This document shows positions 52,358 to 61,362 of a DNA stretch of 64,000 nucleotides, one piece after another. Location of the stretch: assembly GCF_021559775.1 (NCBI RefSeq), contig NZ_CP056047.1, forward strand, positions 1,426,001-1,490,000, written 5' to 3'. Both the position numbers and the translations under genes were made by a program. The notes below the pieces were generated by a model. The model ran no database searches, was not told the origin of the DNA, and was given only the letters and a program-made list of their open reading frames with translations. The DNA is from Gillisella vitis. GTDB lineage: Bacteria; Pseudomonadota; Alphaproteobacteria; Rhizobiales; Rhizobiaceae. Numbering within the stretch: the first letter of the stretch is position 1; the number at the start of each line of letters is the position of its first letter.

Positions 52358-52822
52358 ATGGATGACATCTGGAGCACGCTGCGCGGCGCAATGGCTGCTG
52401 CGGCAAAGACCTATGCCGATGCGGATGGCGGCTCCGTAACCCGTCCGCATATCATGGCGGCCCATGGCCTGCTCTCCAATGCCTTGCGGCAGGAATTCGA
52501 TGCGGCTATGGCCCGGGGTTATATCGAGGCCGTTGAAAGCGAAAAGCCTGCCGAACCGGTGGAACATGAGGTTCCAGTGGAGACGGTACCCCCGGTCGAT
52601 CCTTCGGCCCCGATGGAACCTTCGCAAACAGTGGGTACCGTGGAACCGATCAACCCCTCGGCTCCCGTCGATCCTGATGTCGATGGTTCTTCGCCCGCTG
52701 TTGGGCAGTCAGACGTTGTTGCAGATTCTGCTGGTGCCGACGATGCGGTTGACCCGACTTCTGAGGGCGCACCTGATACGACAACTGCCCCTGCGACAGA
52801 AACCCCGGAGACAGTCGTATGA
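52358..52822 (+). CDS. Acidic, Pro-rich structural-module protein
   Basis: Protein of 154 residues. The first 60 are helical; the rest is low-complexity with repeats of the type VDPSAP and VEPINPSAP, strongly acidic. Probably disordered, perhaps a linker or internal head protein. ATGA overlap with the next gene. Confidence 0.6.
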   Translation: MDDIWSTLRGAMAAAAKTYADADGGSVTRPHIMAAHGLLSNALRQEFDAAMARGYIEAVESEKPAEPVEHEVPVETVPPVDPSAPMEPSQTVGTVEPINPSAPVDPDVDGSSPAVGQSDVVADSAGADDAVDPTSEGAPDTTTAPATETPETVV

Positions 52823-53094
52823 AAACCGTAACTTTGACGGCAGATCTTCGGCCTTGGCGCGCTGGCGATGAAATCCACGTCGAGGACGACCTGGCTCTGA
52901 AACTTATAGGAACCAAAGAGGCGAAGAACATGCGTCCGTTCCGCCCCCAGGGTTACCAGACCAAGGTGATGTCACCGGAAGAAGGGCAAGGCTCTCAAAA
53001 TTATCGGGTGAAAGCCGTAGCATCGGGTTTTCGCGATTTCTCTGCGAAGCTGTCTGGCAAAATGCCTTCGAGCAAGAAGAAAGCAAAAGCCTGA
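52819..53094 (+). CDS. Small basic structural-module protein
   Basis: Ninety-one residues. The N-terminus (TLTADLRPWRAGDEIHVEDD) looks like a small beta domain; the C-terminus ends in SKKKAKA. Not recognised. It overlaps the connector gene by one base (TGATG). Confidence 0.6.
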   Translation: MKTVTLTADLRPWRAGDEIHVEDDLALKLIGTKEAKNMRPFRPQGYQTKVMSPEEGQGSQNYRVKAVASGFRDFSAKLSGKMPSSKKKAKA

Positions 53095-53738
53095 TGGGCT
53101 ATCGCTCGGTCACCACCATCGTCACGGCAGCGTCATCCTATGACTTGGCTACGCTGGCTGATGTGAAGGCCGAATTGTCGATTACCGATACCGACAGTGA
53201 CGCCCTGCTGGGGCGCTACATCCGTGCATCGTCCAAGGCGATCGAGCAGTATTGCAATCGGGTTTTCGCCCGTGAAACGATCAAGGACGAGTTCTGGCCG
53301 GATCGCGAACCCTATGCGTTCCAGCTGACCACGACCCTGAAGAGCTTGCAGCTGAGCCGCTGGCCGGTCGGCGCCGTGACCAGTGTAACCGAAAACGGTG
53401 TTGCCTTGACGGAGAACACTGAGTTTCGCGTTGAAAATGTTGCTGGAGCGCTTTGGAGGTTGGATGACCTGGCCTATCCGAATGTCTGGCGGTCCTGGCC
53501 GATTATTGCCATCTACGATGGCGGGTATCAGGATATTCCTGACGATGTGCAGGACGCGGCGATCCGCCTGGTTAAGGCGCGTTATCTGGCGCGGGGCCGT
53601 GACCCGTTCCTGAAGTCGGAAGACATTCCGGGCGTCCGTTCGGTGCAATATTGGGTGGCAACCGGCGATGATGCTGGAAACCTGCCGCCCGATGTCTCCG
53701 ACATCCTGTCAAACTATCGCCAAGTGGTCAGCGTCTGA
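53094..53738 (+). CDS. Head-tail connector protein, gp6-like
   Basis: Protein of 214 residues. LADVKAELSITDTDSDALLG and YIRASSKAIEQYCNRVFARE are the gp6-type connector helices; WPVGAVTSVTENGVALTENT and DVQDAAIRLVKARYLARG follow. It forms the ring below the portal. Confidence 0.85.
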   Translation: MGYRSVTTIVTAASSYDLATLADVKAELSITDTDSDALLGRYIRASSKAIEQYCNRVFARETIKDEFWPDREPYAFQLTTTLKSLQLSRWPVGAVTSVTENGVALTENTEFRVENVAGALWRLDDLAYPNVWRSWPIIAIYDGGYQDIPDDVQDAAIRLVKARYLARGRDPFLKSEDIPGVRSVQYWVATGDDAGNLPPDVSDILSNYRQVVSV

Positions 53739-54121
53739 TGACTGCGGAAATCACAGCTCTCGACGATGCAGTTCGCCGCGCTGGCGAAAACGTGGTCCTG
53801 CGCCGCACGGTCAAGCGCAGCGGCGCTGATGTCGTCGTCGAGGTGACGTGCCGCGCCGCTGTAAGGGCGGTATCGGTGGACCAGATTGTAGGGACGATCA
53901 CGCAGAAGGATCTGAACGTGATCCTGTCGCCGACCCAGATCCTGGCTGACGATTGGCCGGGGCAGAATGACAGCATCACCTCCGGCAATGCTGTTGACCA
54001 GCATTTGCCGAAGGAGACCGACAAGATGGTGGTGCAGGGTAAGGAACGCCAGGTGCGCAGTGCCAAGCCGATCTATGTCGGCGGGGTTTGGGTGCGCATG
54101 GATATGGTCGTGGCAGGTTGA
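53738..54121 (+). CDS. Head-tail joining-type protein
   Basis: Protein of 127 residues, beta-rich (VVLRRTVKRSGADVVVEVTC, VILSPTQILADDWP). It follows the connector with a TGATG overlap, where the stopper protein is expected. Family match is by position and size only. Confidence 0.65.
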   Translation: MTAEITALDDAVRRAGENVVLRRTVKRSGADVVVEVTCRAAVRAVSVDQIVGTITQKDLNVILSPTQILADDWPGQNDSITSGNAVDQHLPKETDKMVVQGKERQVRSAKPIYVGGVWVRMDMVVAG

Positions 54122-54122
54122 T

Positions 54123-54404
54123 ATGCGGATCAGCGCGCAAAAGGGGCATCCGTTCCATAACGATATTCTGCACCTCTATCTTCGTGTCTTCCTGAATGGC
54201 AGGGAATGCGACAATTGCATCTTTGCGGATGAAGAGGCTGGCACGGTCAAGCGGCTCCGCATCGGTTCCGATGGCCTGTTGTTGACGCAAAACGGTCACT
54301 TCGTGTCCGAGACGGTTTCTGGCAGCGTCAAGCTTGTCCTGAAAGACGGTGCCCCATCTGCCGCATGGCGTGAGCTTGGCCGGTTGAGGAGCCTCGGAAT
54401 CTGA
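54123..54404 (+). CDS. Small structural-module protein, unknown
   Basis: Ninety-three residues from the ATG at 54123, one base after the previous stop. LYLRVFLNGRECDNCIFADE and GTVKRLRIGSDGLLL suggest a beta sandwich. Not recognised. It overlaps the next gene by one base. Confidence 0.6.
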   Translation: MRISAQKGHPFHNDILHLYLRVFLNGRECDNCIFADEEAGTVKRLRIGSDGLLLTQNGHFVSETVSGSVKLVLKDGAPSAAWRELGRLRSLGI

Positions 54405-55033
54405 TGGCCAGCAAGATGCAGTTTTTTGAACGGGACTTGAAACTGGCGACGGCTGGTCTTGAGCCGTCAACGATCAATGCCGCATTGGCGGCCTTTGCCA
54501 AGCGTGAATTGCAACGAGTTATTGCCTCGGGGCAGGCATCGACGACTTATGAGCGCTATGTGAATGGCGTATCCGGGGCGTTGGAAGAGAGTGTGCGGGC
54601 GCCTGGTCCTATCGTCTATCAGTTCGTCAACTGGCCCTTGCTGGTTCGGACGGCGATTTCGGAACTGCGTATGCGGGTTCCGGTCAAGTCCGGTCGTTAT
54701 GCCAATGGGTTCATGGTGATCGCCAATCAGGCGGTGGTACGTGACTATAGTTCAATCCCGGTCAGTGCCGAGGTCATCATTATCAACGCGCGGCCCTACA
54801 CTCGAAAAATGGAAAGCGGGGCAAACGGGTCTGGAAAGCGCCATTTCGAGGCGACGAAGAACGCCATGGCCTCCCGGTTCCGTGGTGTCTTCGATGTCGA
54901 TTTTCGCTATCTCGCCGTTGGCGCGGGTTTGCAAAACGGTGTTCCATACATTCTGAAACGCGGAGGACGCCGCAAGGACAGGCAGGCCGGTATGCCGATC
55001 ACCTATCCAGCCCTCATCATTAACGCGGTGTAA
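54404..55033 (+). CDS. Neck protein, HK97 gp10-like
   Basis: Protein of 209 residues. MRVPVKSGRYANGFMVIANQ and VIIINARPYTRKMESGANGS resemble HK97 gp10-type neck/head-closure proteins, which often read PVdTGrLr...YA..vE.G. A basic stretch (KRGGRRKDRQAG) lies near the end. Confidence 0.75.
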   Translation: MASKMQFFERDLKLATAGLEPSTINAALAAFAKRELQRVIASGQASTTYERYVNGVSGALEESVRAPGPIVYQFVNWPLLVRTAISELRMRVPVKSGRYANGFMVIANQAVVRDYSSIPVSAEVIIINARPYTRKMESGANGSGKRHFEATKNAMASRFRGVFDVDFRYLAVGAGLQNGVPYILKRGGRRKDRQAGMPITYPALIINAV

Positions 55034-55036
55034 TCC

Positions 55037-55477
55037 ATGGCCAGCCCTGAAGTTTTCGCCGCATTCCAGTCCACTCTGAATGCAGGATGGTCTGCCACCG
55101 GAGTGGTGTTCGAAAACGAGTTCGCCCAGGATTACACGGAAGCGGGTCTGCCCTTCATTTATGTCGAGATCTATGGCGATAGCCTCGATCAGGAAACGGT
55201 CGGCGCTCCCGGGCAAAACATGTGGCGGGAAGAGGGCGCCGCCTATCTGCATGTCATGGTAAAATCCGGCTCCGGCAGTGGTCAGGCCCGCACCTGGGCA
55301 AAACAATTGCTGGCGCTGTTTCGTGAGCAGTCAATCGTCGTTGATGTTGCGACGGGCGAGCAGCTTCATATGCCGCAGATGAGCGTCGGGGCCGGGGAGC
55401 CGGGCCGGGATTTCCCGGAATACTGGGCGCTGACAGCCACCATCGCCTGGTATCGCCGCGACATCACTGGCGCGTGA
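55037..55477 (+). CDS. Tail terminator-like protein (DUF4128-type)
   Basis: Protein of 146 residues. FIYVEIYGDSLDQETVGAPG and AAYLHVMVKSGSGSGQARTW, then LLALFREQ fit the alpha/beta tail-terminator fold. Order before the tail-tube gene supports it. Confidence 0.7.
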   Translation: MASPEVFAAFQSTLNAGWSATGVVFENEFAQDYTEAGLPFIYVEIYGDSLDQETVGAPGQNMWREEGAAYLHVMVKSGSGSGQARTWAKQLLALFREQSIVVDVATGEQLHMPQMSVGAGEPGRDFPEYWALTATIAWYRRDITGA

Positions 55478-55554
55478 CATTTCGAACAGATCCGACAGAT
55501 AACCGGCCGGTGCGCAGCGCCTGGCCCTTCACCCATGCATAGAGGGAGCCTCTT

Positions 55555-56484
55555 ATGACCGTAGCAGACGGCAGTCAGGTCCGGCTTGCCGATGTGTCGG
55601 AAACGACCATCGGCACCACGCCGGCCACCCCCACGTTCCAGATCATGCGCTATGTGACCTCGGATGTGAAACTTTCCAAGCAGACCGACGTGCCAAACGA
55701 GGTTCGCGCCGACAGGAATGTCGGCAGCATCGTTGACGTTGGCCGATCCGTAACCGGATCGATCAACACACTGTTGAGCTATGGCACCTTCGATACATGG
55801 CTGGAACGGCTCCTGTGCTCTGCCTGGAGCACCAATGTTCTGAAAAACGGCGTCACGCCCAAGACCGGCACGCTGGAACAGTTCTTCGAGCAGGGCGCCA
55901 CCGATACATTCATCCGCTATCAGGGTGTCCGGTGGAACACGCTGGACCTGACGCTGACAGCGCGCAAATCGGTCGAAGCGAACTGGGGGATTATGGGTAT
56001 TCGCAGCCCAACCCCGACATCGGCCATTCTGACCGGCGCCACCTATACCGACCCGACAACCTCGCCGGTGTTCAATGCCGGTCTGAATGTCGCATCATTG
56101 GCGATGACGGGTATCACCAATTCGCCGAAGATGCAGAAGCTTACGATGCGCATCAACAACAATATCTACCAGAACGATATTGTCGGTGCCTATGAGCCTT
56201 ACAGTCATGGGTATGGCAGATTTGAAATCACTGGCACCGCAACCACCTATTTCGAGAACCTCGATACCTATCAGGCAATCGTCGACCACTCTGATATCGA
56301 TCTTGGCTTCACGCTGCTGGACGCCAACAGTAAGTCTTATGCCTTCAGCCTGCCGAAGGTAAAGCTGATGGATGGCGGTCCGACAGGCGTTGGCAATGGG
56401 CAGCCGGTCCTGCTCGATGTGCCGTTCCAGGCATATTATGATGCAACCTCGGCGGCCTCTCTGTCGATCACGCGGAGCGGCTAA
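55555..56484 (+). CDS. Tail tube (major tail) protein
   Basis: Protein of 309 residues: QVRLADVSETTIGTTPATPT and MRYVTSDVKLSKQTDVPNEV, then NVGSIVDVGRSVTGSINTLL, YDATSAASLSITRSG at the end. These match the phage tail-tube family of alphaproteobacterial siphophages. Confidence 0.88.
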   Translation: MTVADGSQVRLADVSETTIGTTPATPTFQIMRYVTSDVKLSKQTDVPNEVRADRNVGSIVDVGRSVTGSINTLLSYGTFDTWLERLLCSAWSTNVLKNGVTPKTGTLEQFFEQGATDTFIRYQGVRWNTLDLTLTARKSVEANWGIMGIRSPTPTSAILTGATYTDPTTSPVFNAGLNVASLAMTGITNSPKMQKLTMRINNNIYQNDIVGAYEPYSHGYGRFEITGTATTYFENLDTYQAIVDHSDIDLGFTLLDANSKSYAFSLPKVKLMDGGPTGVGNGQPVLLDVPFQAYYDATSAASLSITRSG

Positions 56485-56485
56485 T

Positions 56486-56704
56486 ATGGCTGACGTGAGC
56501 GACGCAGATGCGGCTTCGACCGCCGCGCCTACCGAAACCTTCGTTCCGGCTGTTTCCTTCCTCGGCTATCCGGACGGATCGACCGAAGTGCATTTCGTGG
56601 CTGGCGTCGAAAGCGCGCCGGTCACGGCAGAATTTGCCACGCTGATGCGGGCAAAAGGTCTGGTGGCCGACAGCAAAACCACCAACGAGGCTGCGGCGGA
56701 CTAA
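56486..56704 (+). CDS. Small tail-module protein
   Basis: Seventy-two residues from the ATG at 56486, two bases after the tail-tube stop. Acidic, with PAVSFLGYPDGSTEVHFVAG. Not recognised. Confidence 0.6.
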   Translation: MADVSDADAASTAAPTETFVPAVSFLGYPDGSTEVHFVAGVESAPVTAEFATLMRAKGLVADSKTTNEAAAD

Positions 56705-56759
56705 AGCCGCCGCAGTAAGCCGGGTGGCGGGTGTTGTCGGACGCCCGCCGCCTATCCAA

Positions 56760-57179
56760 TCAGCACTTCGGATCGCCATCGGCCCAGCGAATGACATCGC
56801 GAAGCGTTCGGCCTTGGGCGAGTGTATTGCCAGAGATGACGCCGATTTTGCTGCCCGTGCCGGATTTTTCTATCTTGGCCTTCCAGTAATAATTCCTGCT
56901 TCCGAGGCTCTGTAGGGAATAGGCGAGTTCGGCATATCCGAGTTCGCTATAAATATCGGCATCGACTTGAAAGGATGTGTAACTGCCTGTGGCGCTCATG
57001 CACCGCCGCGCTGTGTTGGCGAGGCGGCGATAGACCTCTTGATAGTTATCCGCATAGGTTTTTTCCTGTCGGACAGCATTGGCGCTCTTATCCAACGCGT
57101 CGGGTGATGATGAGCAGGCAGACAGCGACAGCATCGCAACGAGAATAGTTGATACGGCAAAGTGCCGGGAATTAGACAT
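56760..57179 (-). CDS. Reversed lipoprotein gene (phage cargo)
   Basis: Protein of 139 residues from the ATG at 57179 with AAAGGGGG upstream. VSTILVAMLSLSAC is a signal peptide with lipobox SLSAC. The mature part has YADNYQEVYRRLANTARRCM, a Cys in the tail and no enzyme motif. It reads against the tail operon, the hallmark of a lysogen-expressed cargo gene; superinfection exclusion or envelope change is a guess. Confidence 0.8.
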   Translation of the reverse strand: MSNSRHFAVSTILVAMLSLSACSSSPDALDKSANAVRQEKTYADNYQEVYRRLANTARRCMSATGSYTSFQVDADIYSELGYAELAYSLQSLGSRNYYWKAKIEKSGTGSKIGVISGNTLAQGRTLRDVIRWADGDPKC

Positions 57180-57319
57180 GCACGCCCCCTTTAGTTGTGC
57201 CCACATATTCGAACGATTTCCGCAGAGAGTCGAGAGCAACTGAAGCCACCAAACACTGTTGAAATTCATGCCTCGCTTGGCTTTCCGGCGGGGTTTACCC
57301 ATTGATGAGGAAATCCGAC

Positions 57320-57739
57320 ATGACCATCAAGCTTGCATCGCTGAAAGCCGACCTCGACCGTGAAACCAAAGGCGATTGGGTGGACTTCCCCGATATCCCG
57401 GGTCTTCGGCTGAAGGTCTCATCGCTGTTCAAGCCAGAATATACCACGGCCCGTGATATCACATTGAAGCGTCTTGCCGCCGTCTACAAAGCAGATGCCA
57501 TCCCGCAGCCGGTCTTGAGCGCCGAACTGGGCGGCCTTTACGCCAAGCACATCCTGCATGGCTGGGAGGGGCTGGACATCGATTATTCGGAGGCGGCGGC
57601 AGAGAAATATCTGACCGATCCCGCCTACCGCGTCCTGGTGGGTGCTGTGGAATGGTGCGCCGGCAAGATCGCCGAAACCCGCATCGAGTATGTGGAGAAA
57701 GACACAAAAAACTCCGGAAAGCCTTCCGCTGGCGCATGA
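57320..57739 (+). CDS. Tail assembly chaperone, gpG-like (short form)
   Basis: Protein of 139 residues from the ATG at 57320 (AGGAAA upstream). WVDFPDIPGLRLKVSSLFKP and EYTTARDITLKRLAAVYKAD mark the phage tail-assembly chaperone family. Near its end lies a slippery heptamer that lets a fraction of ribosomes go on in the -1 frame. It precedes the tape-measure gene, as expected. Confidence 0.85.
   Translation: MTIKLASLKADLDRETKGDWVDFPDIPGLRLKVSSLFKPEYTTARDITLKRLAAVYKADAIPQPVLSAELGGLYAKHILHGWEGLDIDYSEAAAEKYLTDPAYRVLVGAVEWCAGKIAETRIEYVEKDTKNSGKPSAGA
57706..57712 (+). promoter_or_regulatory. -1 ribosomal frameshift site A AAA AAC
   Basis: The heptamer AAAAAAC sits in the reading frame of the gpG-like gene as A_AAA_AAC (codons aca, aaa, aac), a known -1 slippery type. 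After slipping, reading goes on at 57712 in a frame open to 58116. The product would have 265 residues. Confidence 0.8.
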
Positions 57740-58116
57740 AGCGCGCGGGGGCGAGCGAAAAAGAACGCGAGCAGCAGGACTGGTTGGCCGAACTGGCGCT
57801 GGAATATCCGGATGAACAATGGCTTCGTCCGCAACAAGCCGATGTCATCGATTTCCAGCATGAGCCCTGGCACAATCTGTACTTCCGGGCTTTCGATGAC
57901 CTTCAATATGACCGGTTCTTCGGCGCCATGGGCGGCGAGGGGCCAATTACCTATCTGGCGCTCAGCCAGTGGGCTCGCGACCACGCCGTTTACGGCGAGG
58001 ACTTTCATGAATTCAAGATTTTCATGAACGCGGTCGATGCGGAATGGTTGCAAATGCAGCGAGAACGCTCGGAAACGGAACGTGAAGACGCAAAACGCCG
58101 GGAAGAGCTGGCGTAA
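57736..58116 (+). CDS. Tail chaperone second frame, gpT-like (made as -1 fusion)
   Basis: Frame open from upstream of the slippery site to 58116; an ATG at 57736 overlaps the stop of the first frame. The protein part reads LRKAFRWRMKRAGASEKERE, then WLAELALEYPDEQWLRPQQA, DVIDFQHEPWHNLYFRAFDD. As in lambda G/GT it is probably made mainly as the C-terminal part of a fusion with the gpG-like protein; separate start at 57736 is possible but has no good ribosome binding site. Confidence 0.8.
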   Translation: MKRAGASEKEREQQDWLAELALEYPDEQWLRPQQADVIDFQHEPWHNLYFRAFDDLQYDRFFGAMGGEGPITYLALSQWARDHAVYGEDFHEFKIFMNAVDAEWLQMQRERSETEREDAKRREELA

Positions 58117-58138
58117 CCCCTCACTAGGATGATGATTG

Positions 58139-61100
58139 ATGACCGTCGAGATCAGCACGCTGCGCTTGGTGTCGGAAATGGATACGTCCTCCTATGAGGC
58201 GGGCGCCCGGCAGAAAGTCGCCGCTGACGAAGCCATGGTGGCGTCGGCCCAGAAGCTTGGGCAGACGTTCTCCCAAAATGACCAGAAGATCAGCAACAGT
58301 GCCAATGCCACGGAACGTCTGAAGCGAACCTATGTAGATGGGTATGCCAGCGCGCAGCGGTTCAATCAGGCGATTGATAATCTGAGCCGGAGTGTGGAGC
58401 GGGGCAATATCTCGCTTCAGGACTCTGCTGGTGTCCTGGACGGGATTTACCGTAAGCATGGCATGGTGGCAGATGCCAGCAAGCTGGCTGCGAAAGGTCA
58501 GTTAGATCTGGCAAGAGCAGTTGAGCAGGCGAATGGCCGGTTCAAAGACCAGCAGAATTTGCCGCCCGCCAATCAAAACCACGGTCGATCCTCTTTTTCA
58601 GCCCAGAACATCGCATATCAGGCGCAGGATGTGATCACACAGGCGGCCATGGGTGGAACGTCTTCCGCCATGATTGCTTTGCAGCAAGGCCCGCAGGCTG
58701 CCATGTCGTTCCAAGGCATGTCGGCGCGTCAGGCGATTTCTGCAATTGGCGGCGCGGCGGCCTCGATTGTCAGCCCGTTGTCGCTGGCGACCATTGCCGT
58801 CACGGGTCTGCTTGCTGCTGGTGTCGGCTATTTCTCGCGGATGTCCTTCGGTGCCAAGAGCGTGGATGATGCCCTGAAAGAGCATCAGCTAGCCATTCAG
58901 AAAATCAAGGACACTTATGATGCTGCGTCGAAATCCAAGGCTCAGTTTGGCCAGCGGGCGCAGACAGAGTTGCGGTATACGGCCAATACCGACCAGACGC
59001 AGCTTCAAAAAGTGCTGGATCAAAGCTTGCGCGCTTCGAGCCTGAAGCTGACACCGGCGCTTGATGCCTCGCAATATGATTATGCCGGGGCCGATATTGC
59101 GGGAACGCAGGCGCAACAACTGAAAGACAAATATGGCGCCTATGCCGAGGCGGTCTCCGGCTTTGCCGAAAGCGCTCGCACTGGAACGGGCGATGTCGCA
59201 GCGTTCCGCGAGGAAGTGCAGCGGATCGCCAATGGGGATACGACCAACAAGTTCTTGCAGGATAACGCGAAATTCCTGCTCGATGTGACGAACAATGCGT
59301 CGGAAGCCGCCAAGGCGATTGAGGAGCTTGCGCAGAAGCAGCGGGATTACGAGATTTCATTTTCGCGTACGCAGGCCGCAGCAAATGCCCAAAAGTATAA
59401 TTCCGAGAATGGCGAAAAACTCCGGGATATGCAGCGCCAGCACAATGCCACTCTTTCCGGCCTTGGCGCGCGGTCACCGGAACAACTCGAGCGCGCCGCC
59501 CGTGCCCGTGCCGAGGCGCGGCCTGTTGACGCCACGGAAAGCCCGCAGGTGCGGCAGACCCGGATCGACATCGAGGGCGACCTTGCCCGTCGGCAGGCAC
59601 AGCAACAGTTGACGCAGGCACAGAATGACCGTGTGCGGGCGCTGAATGCATCGGTGGATGCGCAGCGCAACGAGCTTTCGCTGATCGGCAAGACTGGCGG
59701 CGAGCTGGCCGCGCTGCAAATGGAATATCAGCAGATCGCATCGTTGCGGGAAAATGCCGCCAAAACCGGCGTGAAGGCCGATGAAGATGAAATCGCTCTG
59801 ATCAAGCAGAAGGCGGCAGAGGCGGGGCGGTATGTCGACCTGATCAACAAGGCGAAGTTTCAGGATGATATCGCCTTCCAGCAGCGCCAGTTCAGCCGCA
59901 ACCCCGGAGACCAGCAGATTGCCTCGCAGTTGAAAGGTGCTGGCCTGCCGGAAAACCTGCAAAGCAATGAGGCAAACCAGCTTCGCAGCCTTGCCCAGCA
60001 GCAATCGGCCCGGTCGCAGTCGAATTCTTTCTACCAGGACTTCGCCAGCCAGATGCAGTCGAACGGCGGCAAAATCGGCAAGGCGTTCGGCGATACCTTC
60101 CGCAACGCTTTGTTAGCCTCTGCCGCCAAGATGGGCGAGCAGGCCATGGACAAGCTGTTCGGCTATCTGATTGGCGGATTGCAGTCGAAGGGCGGCAGTG
60201 AAGCTGGCGGTGTCGTTGGCCTGGCCAGTAAGGCGCTCGGGCTGACTGGTGGCGTCTCGAAGCAATCGACAGGGTTTGGAACGGCTGCGGCAAATAGCAA
60301 CCAGATGCCGGGGCTCAACCTCGCATCTGGCACCGTCGATAAGGCGTCTCAGCTGCTTGGTCCGAAGCAAACGCCAAATACTGACGTTGCGTCCTATATC
60401 GCCAAGGCGGCAACGCAGCGTGGCATAGACCCAAATGTTGCTTTGTCCGTTGCCAAATCGGAGGGCGGGCTGAAGAGCTGGAACCTCCAATCTCAATACG
60501 TGAAGAATGGCGTCCAGGAGCCATCGTTCGGCCCGTTCCAGCTCTATAAGGGCGGCGGTCTTGGCAATGACTTTATGAAGAAAACCGGCCTTGACCCGGC
60601 CCTTGCAGAAAACGGCCCCGCAGGCGTCGATTTTGCGCTTGACCACGCCAAAAAGAACGGGTGGGGCGCCTGGTATGGGGCGGATAAGGCTGGCATCAGC
60701 AATTGGCAGGGGATTGGTACCGGCGGCGGCACTGGGGCGGCGGCAGACGCTGTGGGTAAGCTTGCCAACGCATCCACGCAAGCGTCCACCAGCTTGACAG
60801 GTTTTGGCAACGGAATCGGACAGGTCGCATCGTCATTTGCCGGTAAAGCGGGCAACGTTGGTGGCGCGGCGGGTGGTTTCGATTGGTCGAGCCTTACCAG
60901 CTCGAGCTTCAAGACCAATACGACCTATGGTGACTTCATTGGTGCGACAGGCGGCCAGCAATCGTCTGGCGGTGGATTGTTCGGCCTCCTCGGTGGACTG
61001 GTCAAAGGCTTCGGTTCGCTCTTCCATTTTGCAGATGGCACGGAAAGTGCGCCGGGCGGCCTTGCCATCGTTGGTGAGCGTGGCCGCGAACTGGTCAATC

Positions 61101-61360
61101 TGCCGCGCGGTAGTCAGGTCATCCCGAACCACCGCACGGAAAGTGCGTTGGCCGCCAATGGCAACAGCAAGAGCGGGTTTTCCGCTCGGCAGTCCCGCCC
61201 GCAAGTGAATGTCACCATCATGGGCAATGCCTATGGCGACGATCATCTTCAGACGGCGATCAACAACGGTGTGCAACAAGGCTTCCAGGCGCAGGAGATC
61301 AACAACCGTCGCGGCAACACGGGCGCTCAATATGACCGCTGGAACAAGGACAAGGGCTGA
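58139..61360 (+). CDS. Tape measure protein with lytic-transglycosylase-like domain
   Basis: Protein of 1073 residues. Helical N-terminus, hydrophobic stretch near 190-240 (AISAIGGAAASIVSPLSLAT), then long coiled coils rich in Gln and Ala. Residues about 750-850 carry QRGIDPNVALSVAKSEGGLK and SFGPFQLYKGGGLGNDFMKK, a lysozyme/transglycosylase-like fold with a likely catalytic Glu. The end has GGLAIVGERGRELVNLPRGS, a common tape-measure tail. It sets tail length and may open peptidoglycan during entry. Confidence 0.92.
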   Translation: MTVEISTLRLVSEMDTSSYEAGARQKVAADEAMVASAQKLGQTFSQNDQKISNSANATERLKRTYVDGYASAQRFNQAIDNLSRSVERGNISLQDSAGVLDGIYRKHGMVADASKLAAKGQLDLARAVEQANGRFKDQQNLPPANQNHGRSSFSAQNIAYQAQDVITQAAMGGTSSAMIALQQGPQAAMSFQGMSARQAISAIGGAAASIVSPLSLATIAVTGLLAAGVGYFSRMSFGAKSVDDALKEHQLAIQKIKDTYDAASKSKAQFGQRAQTELRYTANTDQTQLQKVLDQSLRASSLKLTPALDASQYDYAGADIAGTQAQQLKDKYGAYAEAVSGFAESARTGTGDVAAFREEVQRIANGDTTNKFLQDNAKFLLDVTNNASEAAKAIEELAQKQRDYEISFSRTQAAANAQKYNSENGEKLRDMQRQHNATLSGLGARSPEQLERAARARAEARPVDATESPQVRQTRIDIEGDLARRQAQQQLTQAQNDRVRALNASVDAQRNELSLIGKTGGELAALQMEYQQIASLRENAAKTGVKADEDEIALIKQKAAEAGRYVDLINKAKFQDDIAFQQRQFSRNPGDQQIASQLKGAGLPENLQSNEANQLRSLAQQQSARSQSNSFYQDFASQMQSNGGKIGKAFGDTFRNALLASAAKMGEQAMDKLFGYLIGGLQSKGGSEAGGVVGLASKALGLTGGVSKQSTGFGTAAANSNQMPGLNLASGTVDKASQLLGPKQTPNTDVASYIAKAATQRGIDPNVALSVAKSEGGLKSWNLQSQYVKNGVQEPSFGPFQLYKGGGLGNDFMKKTGLDPALAENGPAGVDFALDHAKKNGWGAWYGADKAGISNWQGIGTGGGTGAAADAVGKLANASTQASTSLTGFGNGIGQVASSFAGKAGNVGGAAGGFDWSSLTSSSFKTNTTYGDFIGATGGQQSSGGGLFGLLGGLVKGFGSLFHFADGTESAPGGLAIVGERGRELVNLPRGSQVIPNHRTESALAANGNSKSGFSARQSRPQVNVTIMGNAYGDDHLQTAINNGVQQGFQAQEINNRRGNTGAQYDRWNKDKG

Positions 61361-61362
61361 TC

